Shown in pieces: positions 54,051 to 60,915 of a stretch of 64,000 nt of DNA. The position numbers and the translations under genes were made by a program. The first letter of the stretch is position 1, and the number at the start of each line of letters is the position of its first letter. The stretch lies in assembly GCF_025399835.1 (NCBI RefSeq), contig NZ_JAODVR010000002.1, positions 434,001-498,000 on the forward strand, in the 5' to 3' direction. Source of the DNA: Haloarchaeobius sp. HME9146. GTDB lineage: Archaea; Halobacteriota; Halobacteria; Halobacteriales; Natrialbaceae. The notes below the pieces were generated by a model. The model was not told the origin of the DNA. It was given only the letters and a program-made list of their open reading frames with translations, and searched no databases.

Positions 54051-55370
54051 ATGCGACCAGCCGTGACCGACCTCGAGACGGGACAGGGGCCCCCGACGGC
54101 CATCCCGCTGCGCCACTTCCTCGTCGCCCTCGCCTTCCTCGCCGGCGGGATGGGCCTGTGGGTGATTCGACTTTACCCGACGCCGCAGCGGGTAGTCCCG
54201 CCGCTCGCGGTGGTACACGCGGTCGTCGTGGGCTGGGTCTGTCTCACCATCCTTGGCGCGATGACGCAGTTCGTCCCGGTGTGGTCGGGAGTGGAACTCC
54301 ACTCGACCCGGCTGGCCAGACTCCAGTTACCACTCGTCGCCGGCGGGGTCGTCGGACTCGTGACCGGGTTCTGGTCGACGACGCTCTGGCTGGTGCCCGC
54401 GGGTGGTGTCCTCGCCGGTCTCGGCCTCTGGCTGTTCAGCTACAACATCTGGCGGACGCTCCCGCCCCGTGGCGACCGCGACGTGACGGAGACCCACTTC
54501 GCGGTTGCTCTCGCCTTCCTCTCGGTGGTCCCGGCGGTGGGAATTGCACTCGGTGCGGGATTCCTCGACCCGGCCGTACTCGACTCGCTCCCTCCCAGGG
54601 ACAGGCTCGTGTCGGCACACGCCACCATGGCGGTGTTCGGGGTCATCCTGCCGACGGTTTTCGGGGCGCTCTACCAGCTCGCGGTGATGTTCGCCGGGAC
54701 GAGCCTCGACGACCGCGACCGACGATTCCAGCGCGTGGAGACGGCGATCTACCCACTGGGTGTCGCTGTGCTCGCGGCAGGTCGACTGCTGGATTCGTCG
54801 CCGGTCGCCCGAATCGGCGGTGCCCTCGTCCTCGTGGGTGTGGCCGCCTTCACCGTCGTGTTAGGTCGAGTGCTCAGTCGACGGACCGTCGATACCACGC
54901 CGACGCTGGCCCGGTACGGGGTCGTCGCCGTCGCCCTCGCGTGCTGGGTGGTCCTGACAGCCCCAACGTGGGTGGGCGGCGACGCGACGGCGGCGGCGGC
55001 CCGGTACGGCGGCCCCGGTGGGGCTGCCCTCCTGCTGTTCGGCGGTGTCGCCGTCGTGGTCGTCGGGAGCCTCTACCACGTGATTCCGTTCCTCGTCTGG
55101 CTGGAGCGCTACAGCGACCTGCTCGGCTACGAGCCGGTGCCGATGGTCGAGGACCTGTTCGACCACCGGCTGGCGAGAGCCGACTTCTGGCTGGTGGTGG
55201 CCGGGACCGGAATCGTCGCCGGAGCCGACCTGCTCTGGATTCCCGGAACCCTCGTCACCGGTGGGGTCGTGTTGCTGCTGACCGGCTTCCTGCTCGTAGC
55301 GGCCAACATGGGACTGGTCGTGCACCGTGATGCCGGCCAGCCCGACCGGGGCGCTGTCGAGGCGGACTGA
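54051..55370 (+). CDS. Twelve-helix heme-copper-oxidase-like/NnrS-like membrane protein
   Basis: 439 residues with about twelve membrane helices. Conserved His in membrane segments: LRHFLVALAF, VVHAVVVGWV, DRLVSAHATMAVFG and LYHVIPFLVW, a spacing like cytochrome oxidase subunit I or the NO-associated NnrS family. The CuB/FeB triple His set is not clearly complete, so catalytic activity is uncertain. The operator 39 bp upstream places it in the denitrification regulon. Possible roles: NO tolerance, heme or metal transport. Confidence 0.75.
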   Translation: MRPAVTDLETGQGPPTAIPLRHFLVALAFLAGGMGLWVIRLYPTPQRVVPPLAVVHAVVVGWVCLTILGAMTQFVPVWSGVELHSTRLARLQLPLVAGGVVGLVTGFWSTTLWLVPAGGVLAGLGLWLFSYNIWRTLPPRGDRDVTETHFAVALAFLSVVPAVGIALGAGFLDPAVLDSLPPRDRLVSAHATMAVFGVILPTVFGALYQLAVMFAGTSLDDRDRRFQRVETAIYPLGVAVLAAGRLLDSSPVARIGGALVLVGVAAFTVVLGRVLSRRTVDTTPTLARYGVVAVALACWVVLTAPTWVGGDATAAAARYGGPGGAALLLFGGVAVVVVGSLYHVIPFLVWLERYSDLLGYEPVPMVEDLFDHRLARADFWLVVAGTGIVAGADLLWIPGTLVTGGVVLLLTGFLLVAANMGLVVHRDAGQPDRGAVEAD

Positions 55371-55459
55371 GCCGGCGACCCGTCGGAGAACGAGGTATAT
55401 CACCCTGACAATCGAGGCAGGGCACTGTTATTTTGGCTGGGACAACGTAGAGGTGCATC

Positions 55460-55759
55460 ATGACAGACATCGCCGACCTGAACGAGTTCGAGTCGACCCC
55501 CCACGCGGAGGTCTTCGCTGCCCCCGGTCCTCGCGTGGTTCGACTCCAGCTCGAAGCCGGAGACGAGATGCCCGAACACAGCCATCCGGGTGAGACCATC
55601 GTCCTGCACGTGCTGGCTGGTGAACTCGACCTCAGGCTCGACGGCGAACCGAACCATCTCCAGGGGGACGAACTGATCCGGTTCGACGGGGACCAGGACA
55701 TCCAGCCGCGCGCCCTCTCGGACACGAAAGCGCTGCTGTTCTTCTGTACGACCGAGTGA
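55460..55759 (+). CDS. Small cupin-domain protein
   Basis: 99 residues forming one conserved cupin barrel: PRVVRLQLEAGDEMPEHSHPGETIVLHVLAGELDLRLDG with metal ligands His-x-His and Glu in motif 1, and LIRFDGDQDIQPRALSDTKALLFF as motif 2, which lacks the usual His (reads QPR). It has its own AT-rich upstream element (gttattttgg, about 30 bp before). No operator palindrome. Role in the island is unknown, perhaps sensing or metal handling. Confidence 0.85.
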   Translation: MTDIADLNEFESTPHAEVFAAPGPRVVRLQLEAGDEMPEHSHPGETIVLHVLAGELDLRLDGEPNHLQGDELIRFDGDQDIQPRALSDTKALLFFCTTE

Positions 55760-55837
55760 GCAAGACGCGAATCGAGTGGGTGGGACGAGACCCTGCACCC
55801 GGTCGGGGTCCTGCCCGACCCCAGTTGTCTGCACCGA

Positions 55838-57025
55838 TCAGCGGTTCGCGCGCTCCCGAAAGAGACCCCCGAGGAGCCAGACGTGCGCCACGGCTCCGGC
55901 GAGTGCGATGACACCACCGAGGAGTTCGATGCCGGGGGCGTCGAACGCGAGGCCGGTCACTCCCAGCACGAGCCCCACCAGCAGGCAGGCGATTGCACCG
56001 AGTGCCGTCCGGTCCCCAGCGCCCGGGAAGGTCCCGACCGCAGGCGGGTAGAACTGGTAGCTCACGCCGACGATGGTCAGCCCGAGGAAGCCGACGAGGT
56101 TCAGGCGGGCATGCGCGAGCCCGAGGCCGGGCTGGAGACCACCCAGCGCGAACTGCAGGCCGAGGCCGACCCCGAGGCAGCCACACACTGCGCCCGCGAG
56201 CACGCCGCAGAACCCGACCCGACGGCGTTCGGACCGGTAGGAGAGCACCCCAAGCACGATGGCGAAGGCGACGACGGCCGTAGCTTCGAGGACAGCCCCG
56301 AGCCGGAACCACTGCCCGCTCGGGAGGTACGTGGCGATGAGCAGCGGTCCACCTGCGGCGGCCGGAAAGACGAGCACAGGGGCGAACCGTGGCGGGCTGG
56401 CGACGAAGAAGCGCGGCAGCAATCGGAACCCCACGGCGAACACGAACAGTGCGCCGGTCCCCGCCGCGAGCAGATGGCTGGCCCGGGCGCCGCCCCCATC
56501 GAACAACACCGGGAGGCCGGTCTCGACCGCGAGCACCCCGTAGGACCCGAGCAGGAGATACACGAGGGCGACCGGGACGAACGCGTTGGCGACCCTGTCG
56601 AGTGCCTGCCGGTGCGCGTTCACGGAACCGGTCCCGGTCGCGGCACCGGAGAGGTCACCGCGGACCGTCCAGAGAAGCGACCCGGCGAAGACGAGGACGC
56701 CGAGCGACCAGCAGAGCGCGCCGACCGCCCCGGCCCACGCCGGGGAAGCTCGCAGTCCGTCGAGTGCGAGCAAGGCTGTCCCTCCGACGGACAGCGGAAA
56801 CTGGACGAGGGGGGCACGCGCCACGGCGAGTTCGCGGTCGAAGTACACCGGAACCAGCGAGTAGCCCTTCCCGAAGACGGTGTGCAGGACGAACCCGAAC
56901 AGGACGAGGACGACCTCGACGCGTCTCGGGGTGCCGACGAGCGCGGCGAGTGCCCAGCCGAGGAGGAACAGCGCGCCGGTGAACACGAACCGGCGAGCCC
57001 ACCTCGAGACCGTGGCTGTCGTCAT
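55838..57025 (-). CDS. Second heme-copper-oxidase-like/NnrS-like membrane protein
   Basis: 395 residues with about twelve helices. In-membrane His: FVLHTVFGKGY, RASHLLAAGTGALFVFAVGFRLLPRFFVA and LAHARLNLVGFLGLTIVGVSYQFYP, the last recalling NnrS/oxidase helices. It differs from the 54051 protein but has the same general plan. It starts 5 bp after the stop of the DUF59-like gene, so both share the operator at 57654. Confidence 0.75.
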   Translation of the reverse strand: MTTATVSRWARRFVFTGALFLLGWALAALVGTPRRVEVVLVLFGFVLHTVFGKGYSLVPVYFDRELAVARAPLVQFPLSVGGTALLALDGLRASPAWAGAVGALCWSLGVLVFAGSLLWTVRGDLSGAATGTGSVNAHRQALDRVANAFVPVALVYLLLGSYGVLAVETGLPVLFDGGGARASHLLAAGTGALFVFAVGFRLLPRFFVASPPRFAPVLVFPAAAGGPLLIATYLPSGQWFRLGAVLEATAVVAFAIVLGVLSYRSERRRVGFCGVLAGAVCGCLGVGLGLQFALGGLQPGLGLAHARLNLVGFLGLTIVGVSYQFYPPAVGTFPGAGDRTALGAIACLLVGLVLGVTGLAFDAPGIELLGGVIALAGAVAHVWLLGGLFRERANR

Positions 57026-57030
57026 CGCGG

Positions 57031-57612
57031 TCAGTACGGTGCCTGCGGGCCGGGGCCGGCCGGGCCGTCGGCACCCGTGGGTTCGAGGGAGTCGAGTTCG
57101 TCCGGATGCGGAATCTCACCGGTCTCGCGTAACTCGGTTTCCAGAACGGAGAGCACGTCGTTCGCGGTTGCACTCGCCTGGTGGGACGGGTCGATTCTGA
57201 CCCGCACGAGGTCGTAGTCGTGTCGGTCGGAGAGTCCGTTCAGGGCCCGGAACGCGGCCGTCACGAGGGTCTGTCCCTGCGGACAGAACTCGGTCGTCGG
57301 GGTGAACTCGACGCGGAGGACGCCCTCCTCGTCCGACGCCTCGGCATACCGGAAGCCTGCGTCCGGGTGTCGCCTGTCCCGGTTGAGGCGCGCGAGGTTG
57401 TAGCCGAAGGTCACGTCGTAGACGCCGCGTTCCTCGAAGCACTCCCTGGTCATCGAATGGACTCTGACGTGCGCATCGCCGGTCAGCACCTCGTGGCCGG
57501 CGAGGAACGGTCCCGGGTCGGGGAGGTGGTCGAGGACGAAGGCGTCCTGGGGGTCGAAGGGCTCCTCCGTGCCATCGTCGTCGCTGCCGGAGAACGGTGA
57601 TGGGAACTGCAT
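57031..57612 (-). CDS. DUF59/MIP18-like hypothetical protein
   Basis: 193 residues from the ATG at 57612; the frame extends to 57660 through the operator, so the shorter start is preferred. The segment VEFTPTTEFCPQGQTLVTAAFRALNGL resembles the TPTxxxCPxxxxL core of DUF59/MIP18 proteins involved in Fe-S assembly. The N-terminal 90 residues hold HVRVHSMTRECFEERGVYDVTFGYN. It probably serves in cluster or heme maturation under denitrifying conditions; inference from motif and context. Confidence 0.65.
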   Translation of the reverse strand: MQFPSPFSGSDDDGTEEPFDPQDAFVLDHLPDPGPFLAGHEVLTGDAHVRVHSMTRECFEERGVYDVTFGYNLARLNRDRRHPDAGFRYAEASDEEGVLRVEFTPTTEFCPQGQTLVTAAFRALNGLSDRHDYDLVRVRIDPSHQASATANDVLSVLETELRETGEIPHPDELDSLEPTGADGPAGPGPQAPY

Positions 57613-57653
57613 CTCGTCCGTGCCTACGGACGCCTGCGTGGTATGGTTGCGCA

Positions 57654-57665
57654 CGAACATGTTCG
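57654..57665 (-). promoter_or_regulatory. Palindromic operator CGAACATGTTCG (18-bp perfect palindrome) upstream of the DUF59-like gene
   Basis: The core lies within an 18-bp perfect palindrome (57651-57668), the longest of the series. It begins 42 bp upstream of the ATG at 57612. Confidence 0.75.
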
Positions 57666-57710
57666 TGCTCGGGGGAGACAGGGACGGGCGTCACTCGAAA
57701 CGGGTGACCC

Positions 57711-58832
57711 TCAATCGGCTGGGCTGCCGGTGCCCGCCGCAGGGTGACGGTCCGGGAGCGGTCCATCGTATCCCTTCGGAACGTACGGACAGAGCGGGTC
57801 GGCGGCGAGTGGGTCACCGGTGACCGCGGCGGCGCGGGACCGGCTCCCACCACAGACGCCGCGGAAGGGGCAGGCACCGCACTTGCCGCCGAGTTCGTCG
57901 GGGTCGCGCAGTCGCCGGAAGAGGTCGGCGTTCCGGTAGACGTCGACGACATCGTCCCGCCTGGCGTTCCCGGCGGAGTGTGGCAGGAACCCGGACGGGT
58001 ACACCTCGCCGACGTGACTGACGAAGGCGAACCCGTCACCGGCCTTGATGCCTGCGCGACGCCCGATGGCGTCGGCCGCCGGCCGGTCGGTTCCGTCGTC
58101 CTCGCCGGCCGATTGCTGGATGGCGACGCGTCGGTAGTGGGGTGCCTCGGTCGTCTTCACCCCGAAGTCCGCGGACTCGCTCACCTCGTGGAGCCAGCGC
58201 ATCACCGATTCGGCCCTCTCCGGCGAGACCGGGTCCAGCAGGGCACCGCGCCCGACCGGCACGAGGAAGAACACGGACCAGAGGACCGCACCGAGGTCGG
58301 CCACGAGCTCGCGGATCGCGGGGAGTTCGTCGACGGTCTGTGCACACACCGTCGTGTTGACCTGCAGTGGCAGTCCCACCTCGCGGGCGGCCCGCGCCGC
58401 TGCGACGGTGTCGGCGAAGCTCCCTTGCTCGCCCCGGAAGGCGTCGTGCGCCTCGGCGGAGCTGCCGTCGATGCTGAGGGCCATCCGGCGAAGGCCGGCG
58501 TCGGACAGTCGCTCGATTCGGTCGGGAGTGAGCGAGGACGTGCCGCTGGGCGTGAGCGTCATCCTGAGCCCCTGCTCCGTCCCGAAGGTGACGAGTTCGG
58601 CGAGGTCGCCACGTGCCAGGGGGTCGCCGCCCGAAAGTACGACGAGCTGGCCGTCGCCGAACTCGGCGGCGTCTTCCAGGAGGCGCTTCCCTTCCTCGGT
58701 GGTCAGCTCGTCGGGGTGACGCTGTGGCTTCGCGTCGGCGCGACAGTGCTCGCAGGCGAGTTCGCACGCCTGCGTCACCTCCCAGACGAGCACGAACGGT
58801 CTTTCCTCGGTGTCGATGGTTGCCGGGTTCAT
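57711..58832 (-). CDS. Radical SAM/SPASM-type protein paired with a CGCGG peptide
   Basis: 373 residues from the ATG at 58832. The radical SAM cluster motif is C23-x3-C27-x2-C30 (CELACEHC), with GGDPL as the SAM-binding GGE-like motif. A C-terminal cluster set reads CGACPFRGVCGG...CPYVP (SPASM-like). It starts 2 bp after the stop of the CGCGG-motif gene. The general layout also resembles heme-synthesis radical SAM enzymes (AhbD/NirJ), so heme maturation is the main alternative. The context with a Cys-Gly peptide favours RiPP modification. Confidence 0.82.
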   Translation of the reverse strand: MNPATIDTEERPFVLVWEVTQACELACEHCRADAKPQRHPDELTTEEGKRLLEDAAEFGDGQLVVLSGGDPLARGDLAELVTFGTEQGLRMTLTPSGTSSLTPDRIERLSDAGLRRMALSIDGSSAEAHDAFRGEQGSFADTVAAARAAREVGLPLQVNTTVCAQTVDELPAIRELVADLGAVLWSVFFLVPVGRGALLDPVSPERAESVMRWLHEVSESADFGVKTTEAPHYRRVAIQQSAGEDDGTDRPAADAIGRRAGIKAGDGFAFVSHVGEVYPSGFLPHSAGNARRDDVVDVYRNADLFRRLRDPDELGGKCGACPFRGVCGGSRSRAAAVTGDPLAADPLCPYVPKGYDGPLPDRHPAAGTGSPAD

Positions 58833-58834
58833 GG

Positions 58835-59140
58835 TCACTCGACGGAGACGCGGGTGACGTGCCCGCCACAGCCGCACTGTTCGACGTACTCACAGCTGAT
58901 GTCGTCGCCGAAACGGTCGGCGAGGTGCTCGAAGAGGTAGGTCTCGGGATGCCCGTGGTCGCCGTGGGTCACCAGGTTCACGTGGTTCCCGGCTGCCGTG
59001 TGCTCGACCGCCTCCACAGCCTGTGCGAGCACGAGGTCGCGGTCGTCGGCGTGGGCCGGCCGCTCCAGGTTCGCCGACCACGAGTTGTCGTGGACGGTGT
59101 CGGTGACCGGGTCGACTGCGTCGTGCGAGACTGGTGCCAT
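58835..59140 (-). CDS. CGCGG-motif protein, candidate radical-SAM-modified peptide precursor
   Basis: 101 residues from the ATG at 59140. The N-terminal 80 residues are His- and Asp-rich (AGNHVNLVTHGDHGHPETYLFEHLADRFGDD). The C terminus reads CEYVEQCGCGGHVTRVSVE with C83, C89 and C91. A haloarchaeal CGCGG family next to a radical SAM/SPASM gene is, as I recall, annotated as a putative RiPP. The 2-bp spacing to the radical SAM gene and a denitrification-type operator 39 bp upstream support a single unit. It is long for a RiPP precursor, so a metal-binding or electron-carrier role is also possible. Confidence 0.75.
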   Translation of the reverse strand: MAPVSHDAVDPVTDTVHDNSWSANLERPAHADDRDLVLAQAVEAVEHTAAGNHVNLVTHGDHGHPETYLFEHLADRFGDDISCEYVEQCGCGGHVTRVSVE

Positions 59141-59178
59141 ACGCGAGAGTCGTCCCGGAACCCACGAAACCCTCATCG

Positions 59179-59190
59179 CGAACATGTTCG
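59179..59190 (-). promoter_or_regulatory. Palindromic operator CGAACATGTTCG upstream of the CGCGG/radical SAM operon
   Basis: Perfect 12-bp palindrome whose proximal edge is 39 bp upstream of the ATG at 59140. It is one of two sites in the divergent 113-bp spacer. Confidence 0.75.
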
Positions 59191-59203
59191 TCGACACGGG
59201 ATG

Positions 59204-59215
59204 CGAACATCTTCG
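59204..59215 (+). promoter_or_regulatory. Operator variant CGAACATCTTCG upstream of a DUF2249 gene
   Basis: One mismatch to the consensus (C for G). It ends 39 bp before the ATG at 59254, the same spacing as its partner has to the divergent gene, so each direction has its own site. Confidence 0.65.
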
Positions 59216-59253
59216 GGGCAAACGACCTGTGTCAGCCACCGGAATGGACGAAT

Positions 59254-59532
59254 ATGGCGGCGAAGACAGACCCACCGACGCTGTCCGCGTTCCTGGAACG
59301 GAGCAACGCGCCGACCGACAGCAGCCTGGACCGGCTGGACGTGGCGGACCTGCCGCCACCACAGCCGCTCACGAAGACGCTCGAGCACCTCGCGGACCTC
59401 GACGGCGGCGTGCTGGTGCAGTTCAACGACCGAGCGCCGAAACACCTCTACCCAAAGCTGAACGAGCGCGGCTTCCGATACGAGACAGAGGAGATCGCCG
59501 GGCGCATCGTGACCCTCATCTGGCGGGGGTGA
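59254..59532 (+). CDS. Stand-alone DUF2249 protein
   Basis: 92 residues from the ATG at 59254; upstream in-frame starts lie across the operators. The core LDRLDVADLPPPQPLTKTLEHLADLDGGVLVQFNDRAPKHLYPKLNERGFRYETEEIAGRIVTLIWRG matches the TusA-like DUF2249 fold. The residues PPPQPL replace the usual DVR...PPxR start. The family recurs in denitrification and redox clusters, but its reaction is unknown. It carries its own operator. Confidence 0.85.
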   Translation: MAAKTDPPTLSAFLERSNAPTDSSLDRLDVADLPPPQPLTKTLEHLADLDGGVLVQFNDRAPKHLYPKLNERGFRYETEEIAGRIVTLIWRG

Positions 59533-59599
59533 CGGTCGCCCGACATCGTTTCCTCACCACCCCACCTCACCTCGGAGTCACCGCGGCCTCGGACCGCCG

Positions 59600-59755
59600 C
59601 CGGTGACCCACCTCACCTCATTCGTTCCTCACACAGACTCACCAGTCCTCACCCTCACCCTCGTCACTCCTCCCATTCACCCCACCATTCCTCACCTTCA
59701 CACTCAACAGTCCTCAGGCTCACACTCACCAGTCCTCACACTCACCGCTTCGAAA
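59600..59755. repeat. Strand-asymmetric CTCAC-rich imperfect repeat tract
   Basis: About 155 bp of almost purine-poor sequence made of CTCAC/CCTCAC words. CTCACCAGTCCTCAC occurs identically at 59638-59652 and 59725-59739, with a two-mismatch copy at 59703-59717. It lies between the two convergent DUF2249 genes. No coding frame. It could be a termination region or a relic of slippage. Confidence 0.7.
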
Positions 59756-59782
59756 AAGAGAGAAACCGGGCAGCGCCAGCTG

Positions 59783-60016
59783 TCACTGCTTGGGCAGCGT
59801 GGCGATGAACTCGGTGTCGCTCACCTGGTCGAGTTCGTAGCCCTCGGCGTCGAAGTCGTCGCGCTCGGCCTGAAGCTGGTAGTACAGCGGCTGCGGGTCG
59901 TGGTCGTTGACCAGCGTCAGCGCCTCTCCAGAGTCGAGCGCGTCGAACGCCTCGAATATCTTCTCGTGGCGGTTCCGCGGTGCGTACTCACGTGCGTCGA
60001 TGGTCGTCTCGGTCAC
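59783..60016 (-). CDS. Second stand-alone DUF2249 protein
   Basis: 77 residues from a GTG at 60016: VTETTIDAREYAPRNRHEKIFEAFDALDSGEALTLVNDHDPQPLYYQLQAERDDFDAEGYELDQVSDTEFIATLPKQ. This is a typical DUF2249: DAR, PRNRHEKIF, NDHDPQPLYYQ. The GTG sits exactly 39 bp from an operator, supporting the start. Similar to the DUF2249 tail of the Mrp fusion. Possibly a sulfur or redox carrier; unproven. Confidence 0.85.
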   Translation of the reverse strand: MTETTIDAREYAPRNRHEKIFEAFDALDSGEALTLVNDHDPQPLYYQLQAERDDFDAEGYELDQVSDTEFIATLPKQ

Positions 60017-60054
60017 AGATGAACGGTCTCCGCAGTCCGTCGAAGTCGTTCTGC

Positions 60055-60066
60055 CGAACGTGTTCG
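60055..60066 (-). promoter_or_regulatory. Palindromic operator CGAACGTGTTCG upstream of the second DUF2249 gene
   Basis: Consensus arms with a GT centre. The near edge is 39 bp upstream of the GTG at 60016. Confidence 0.7.
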
Positions 60067-60097
60067 TCGCCCGCGAGAGACAACCCAACCGTTCGAC

Positions 60098-60109
60098 CGA
60101 ACATGTTCG
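60098..60109 (+). promoter_or_regulatory. Palindromic operator CGAACATGTTCG upstream of the HTH_10 regulator
   Basis: Perfect palindrome ending 46 bp before the ATG at 60155, a little further than the other sites. Confidence 0.65.
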
Positions 60110-60132
60110 TCGTCACTGTTTCCTCCCCGGCC

Positions 60133-60144
60133 CGAATACGTTCG
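60133..60144 (+). promoter_or_regulatory. Second operator-like site CGAATACGTTCG close to the HTH_10 start
   Basis: One mismatch in the left arm, extended to cCCGAATACGTTCGGG-like symmetry (60131-60146). It ends only 11 bp before the ATG at 60155, so a bound protein would cover the expected transcription start, as in autorepression. Confidence 0.5.
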
Positions 60145-60154
60145 GGTAGGAACG

Positions 60155-60808
60155 ATGGCTCGAGCGAACCTGACTATCACCGTGCCCGAAGACGTCTGGG
60201 TCGGCCGCGTCTCCAGAGCGTACCCGAACGCCCGAATCCGCATCCTCGCCGCGCTCCCCGACGGCGACCACGGGGTCGCCCTGGCGGAGGTGACGAGCGA
60301 CCAGCTCCCCGACCTCGTCGGTGACATCCGGACCGCGGACATGATCGTCGACCTGGACCTGCTCCAGCATCACGGCGAGACCGCCCTGATCCAGTTCGAG
60401 ACCACGACGCCGCTGTTGCTCCAGCCCATCAAGAGTTCGGGCATCCCGCTGGAGATGCCGTTCGACATCCAGGACGGGCAGGCGAAGTGGGAAATAAACG
60501 CCCCGCAGGAGCACCTCTCCCGGCTCGGCGAGAAGCTCGAGGAGTTCGGTATCCCCTTCGACGTCGAAGAGATCCGCCAGCAGGTCGAACCCGACCCGGC
60601 ACTCACCCCGCGACAGCGGACCCTCGTCGTCGAGGCAGTGGAGCGTGGCTACTACGACACGCCCCGGCGGTGCACGCTGACCGATCTGGCCGAGGTGCTC
60701 GACCTCGCGAAGTCGACCTGCAGCGAGACGCTACACCGCGCCGAGGAGACGATAATCAAGGAGTTCGTGGCGGAGCTTCCCGACTCGCAGGTGCCGCGAG
60801 AGGACTGA
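60155..60808 (+). CDS. HTH_10 (Bat-type) regulator next to nitric oxide reductase
   Basis: 217 residues. The C-terminal HTH_10 is LTPRQRTLVVEAVERGYYDTPRRCTLTDLAEVLDLAKSTCSETLHRAEETIIKEFVAEL. The N-terminal half (1-150) is the beta-rich Bat-associated domain, without the NarO cysteine cluster (only two Cys, both in the HTH), so it senses something else. Two operator-like palindromes precede it, one overlapping its expected transcription start. It is followed 107 bp later by norB. Probably an activator or repressor of the nitric oxide step. Confidence 0.85.
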   Translation: MARANLTITVPEDVWVGRVSRAYPNARIRILAALPDGDHGVALAEVTSDQLPDLVGDIRTADMIVDLDLLQHHGETALIQFETTTPLLLQPIKSSGIPLEMPFDIQDGQAKWEINAPQEHLSRLGEKLEEFGIPFDVEEIRQQVEPDPALTPRQRTLVVEAVERGYYDTPRRCTLTDLAEVLDLAKSTCSETLHRAEETIIKEFVAELPDSQVPRED

Positions 60809-60835
60809 CGGACCGGCTGGGTTCGGCGAGCGGGG

Positions 60836-60847
60836 CGAACACGTTCG
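60836..60847 (+). promoter_or_regulatory. Palindromic operator CGAACACGTTCG upstream of norB
   Basis: It ends 69 bp before the norB ATG, 30 bp (about three helical turns) further than the common 39-bp position. A clear TATA lies between. Confidence 0.65.
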
Positions 60848-60883
60848 GACACCTTCTCAGGTCGCGATAGCTGGCCTGTGGTG

Positions 60884-60891
60884 CATTAATA
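60884..60891 (+). promoter_or_regulatory. TATA box of norB
   Basis: The sequence cattaata lies 25-32 bp before the ATG at 60916, indicating a leaderless transcript. Confidence 0.55.
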
Positions 60892-60915
60892 CACCTGCTC
60901 GAACCACCAGATGAG

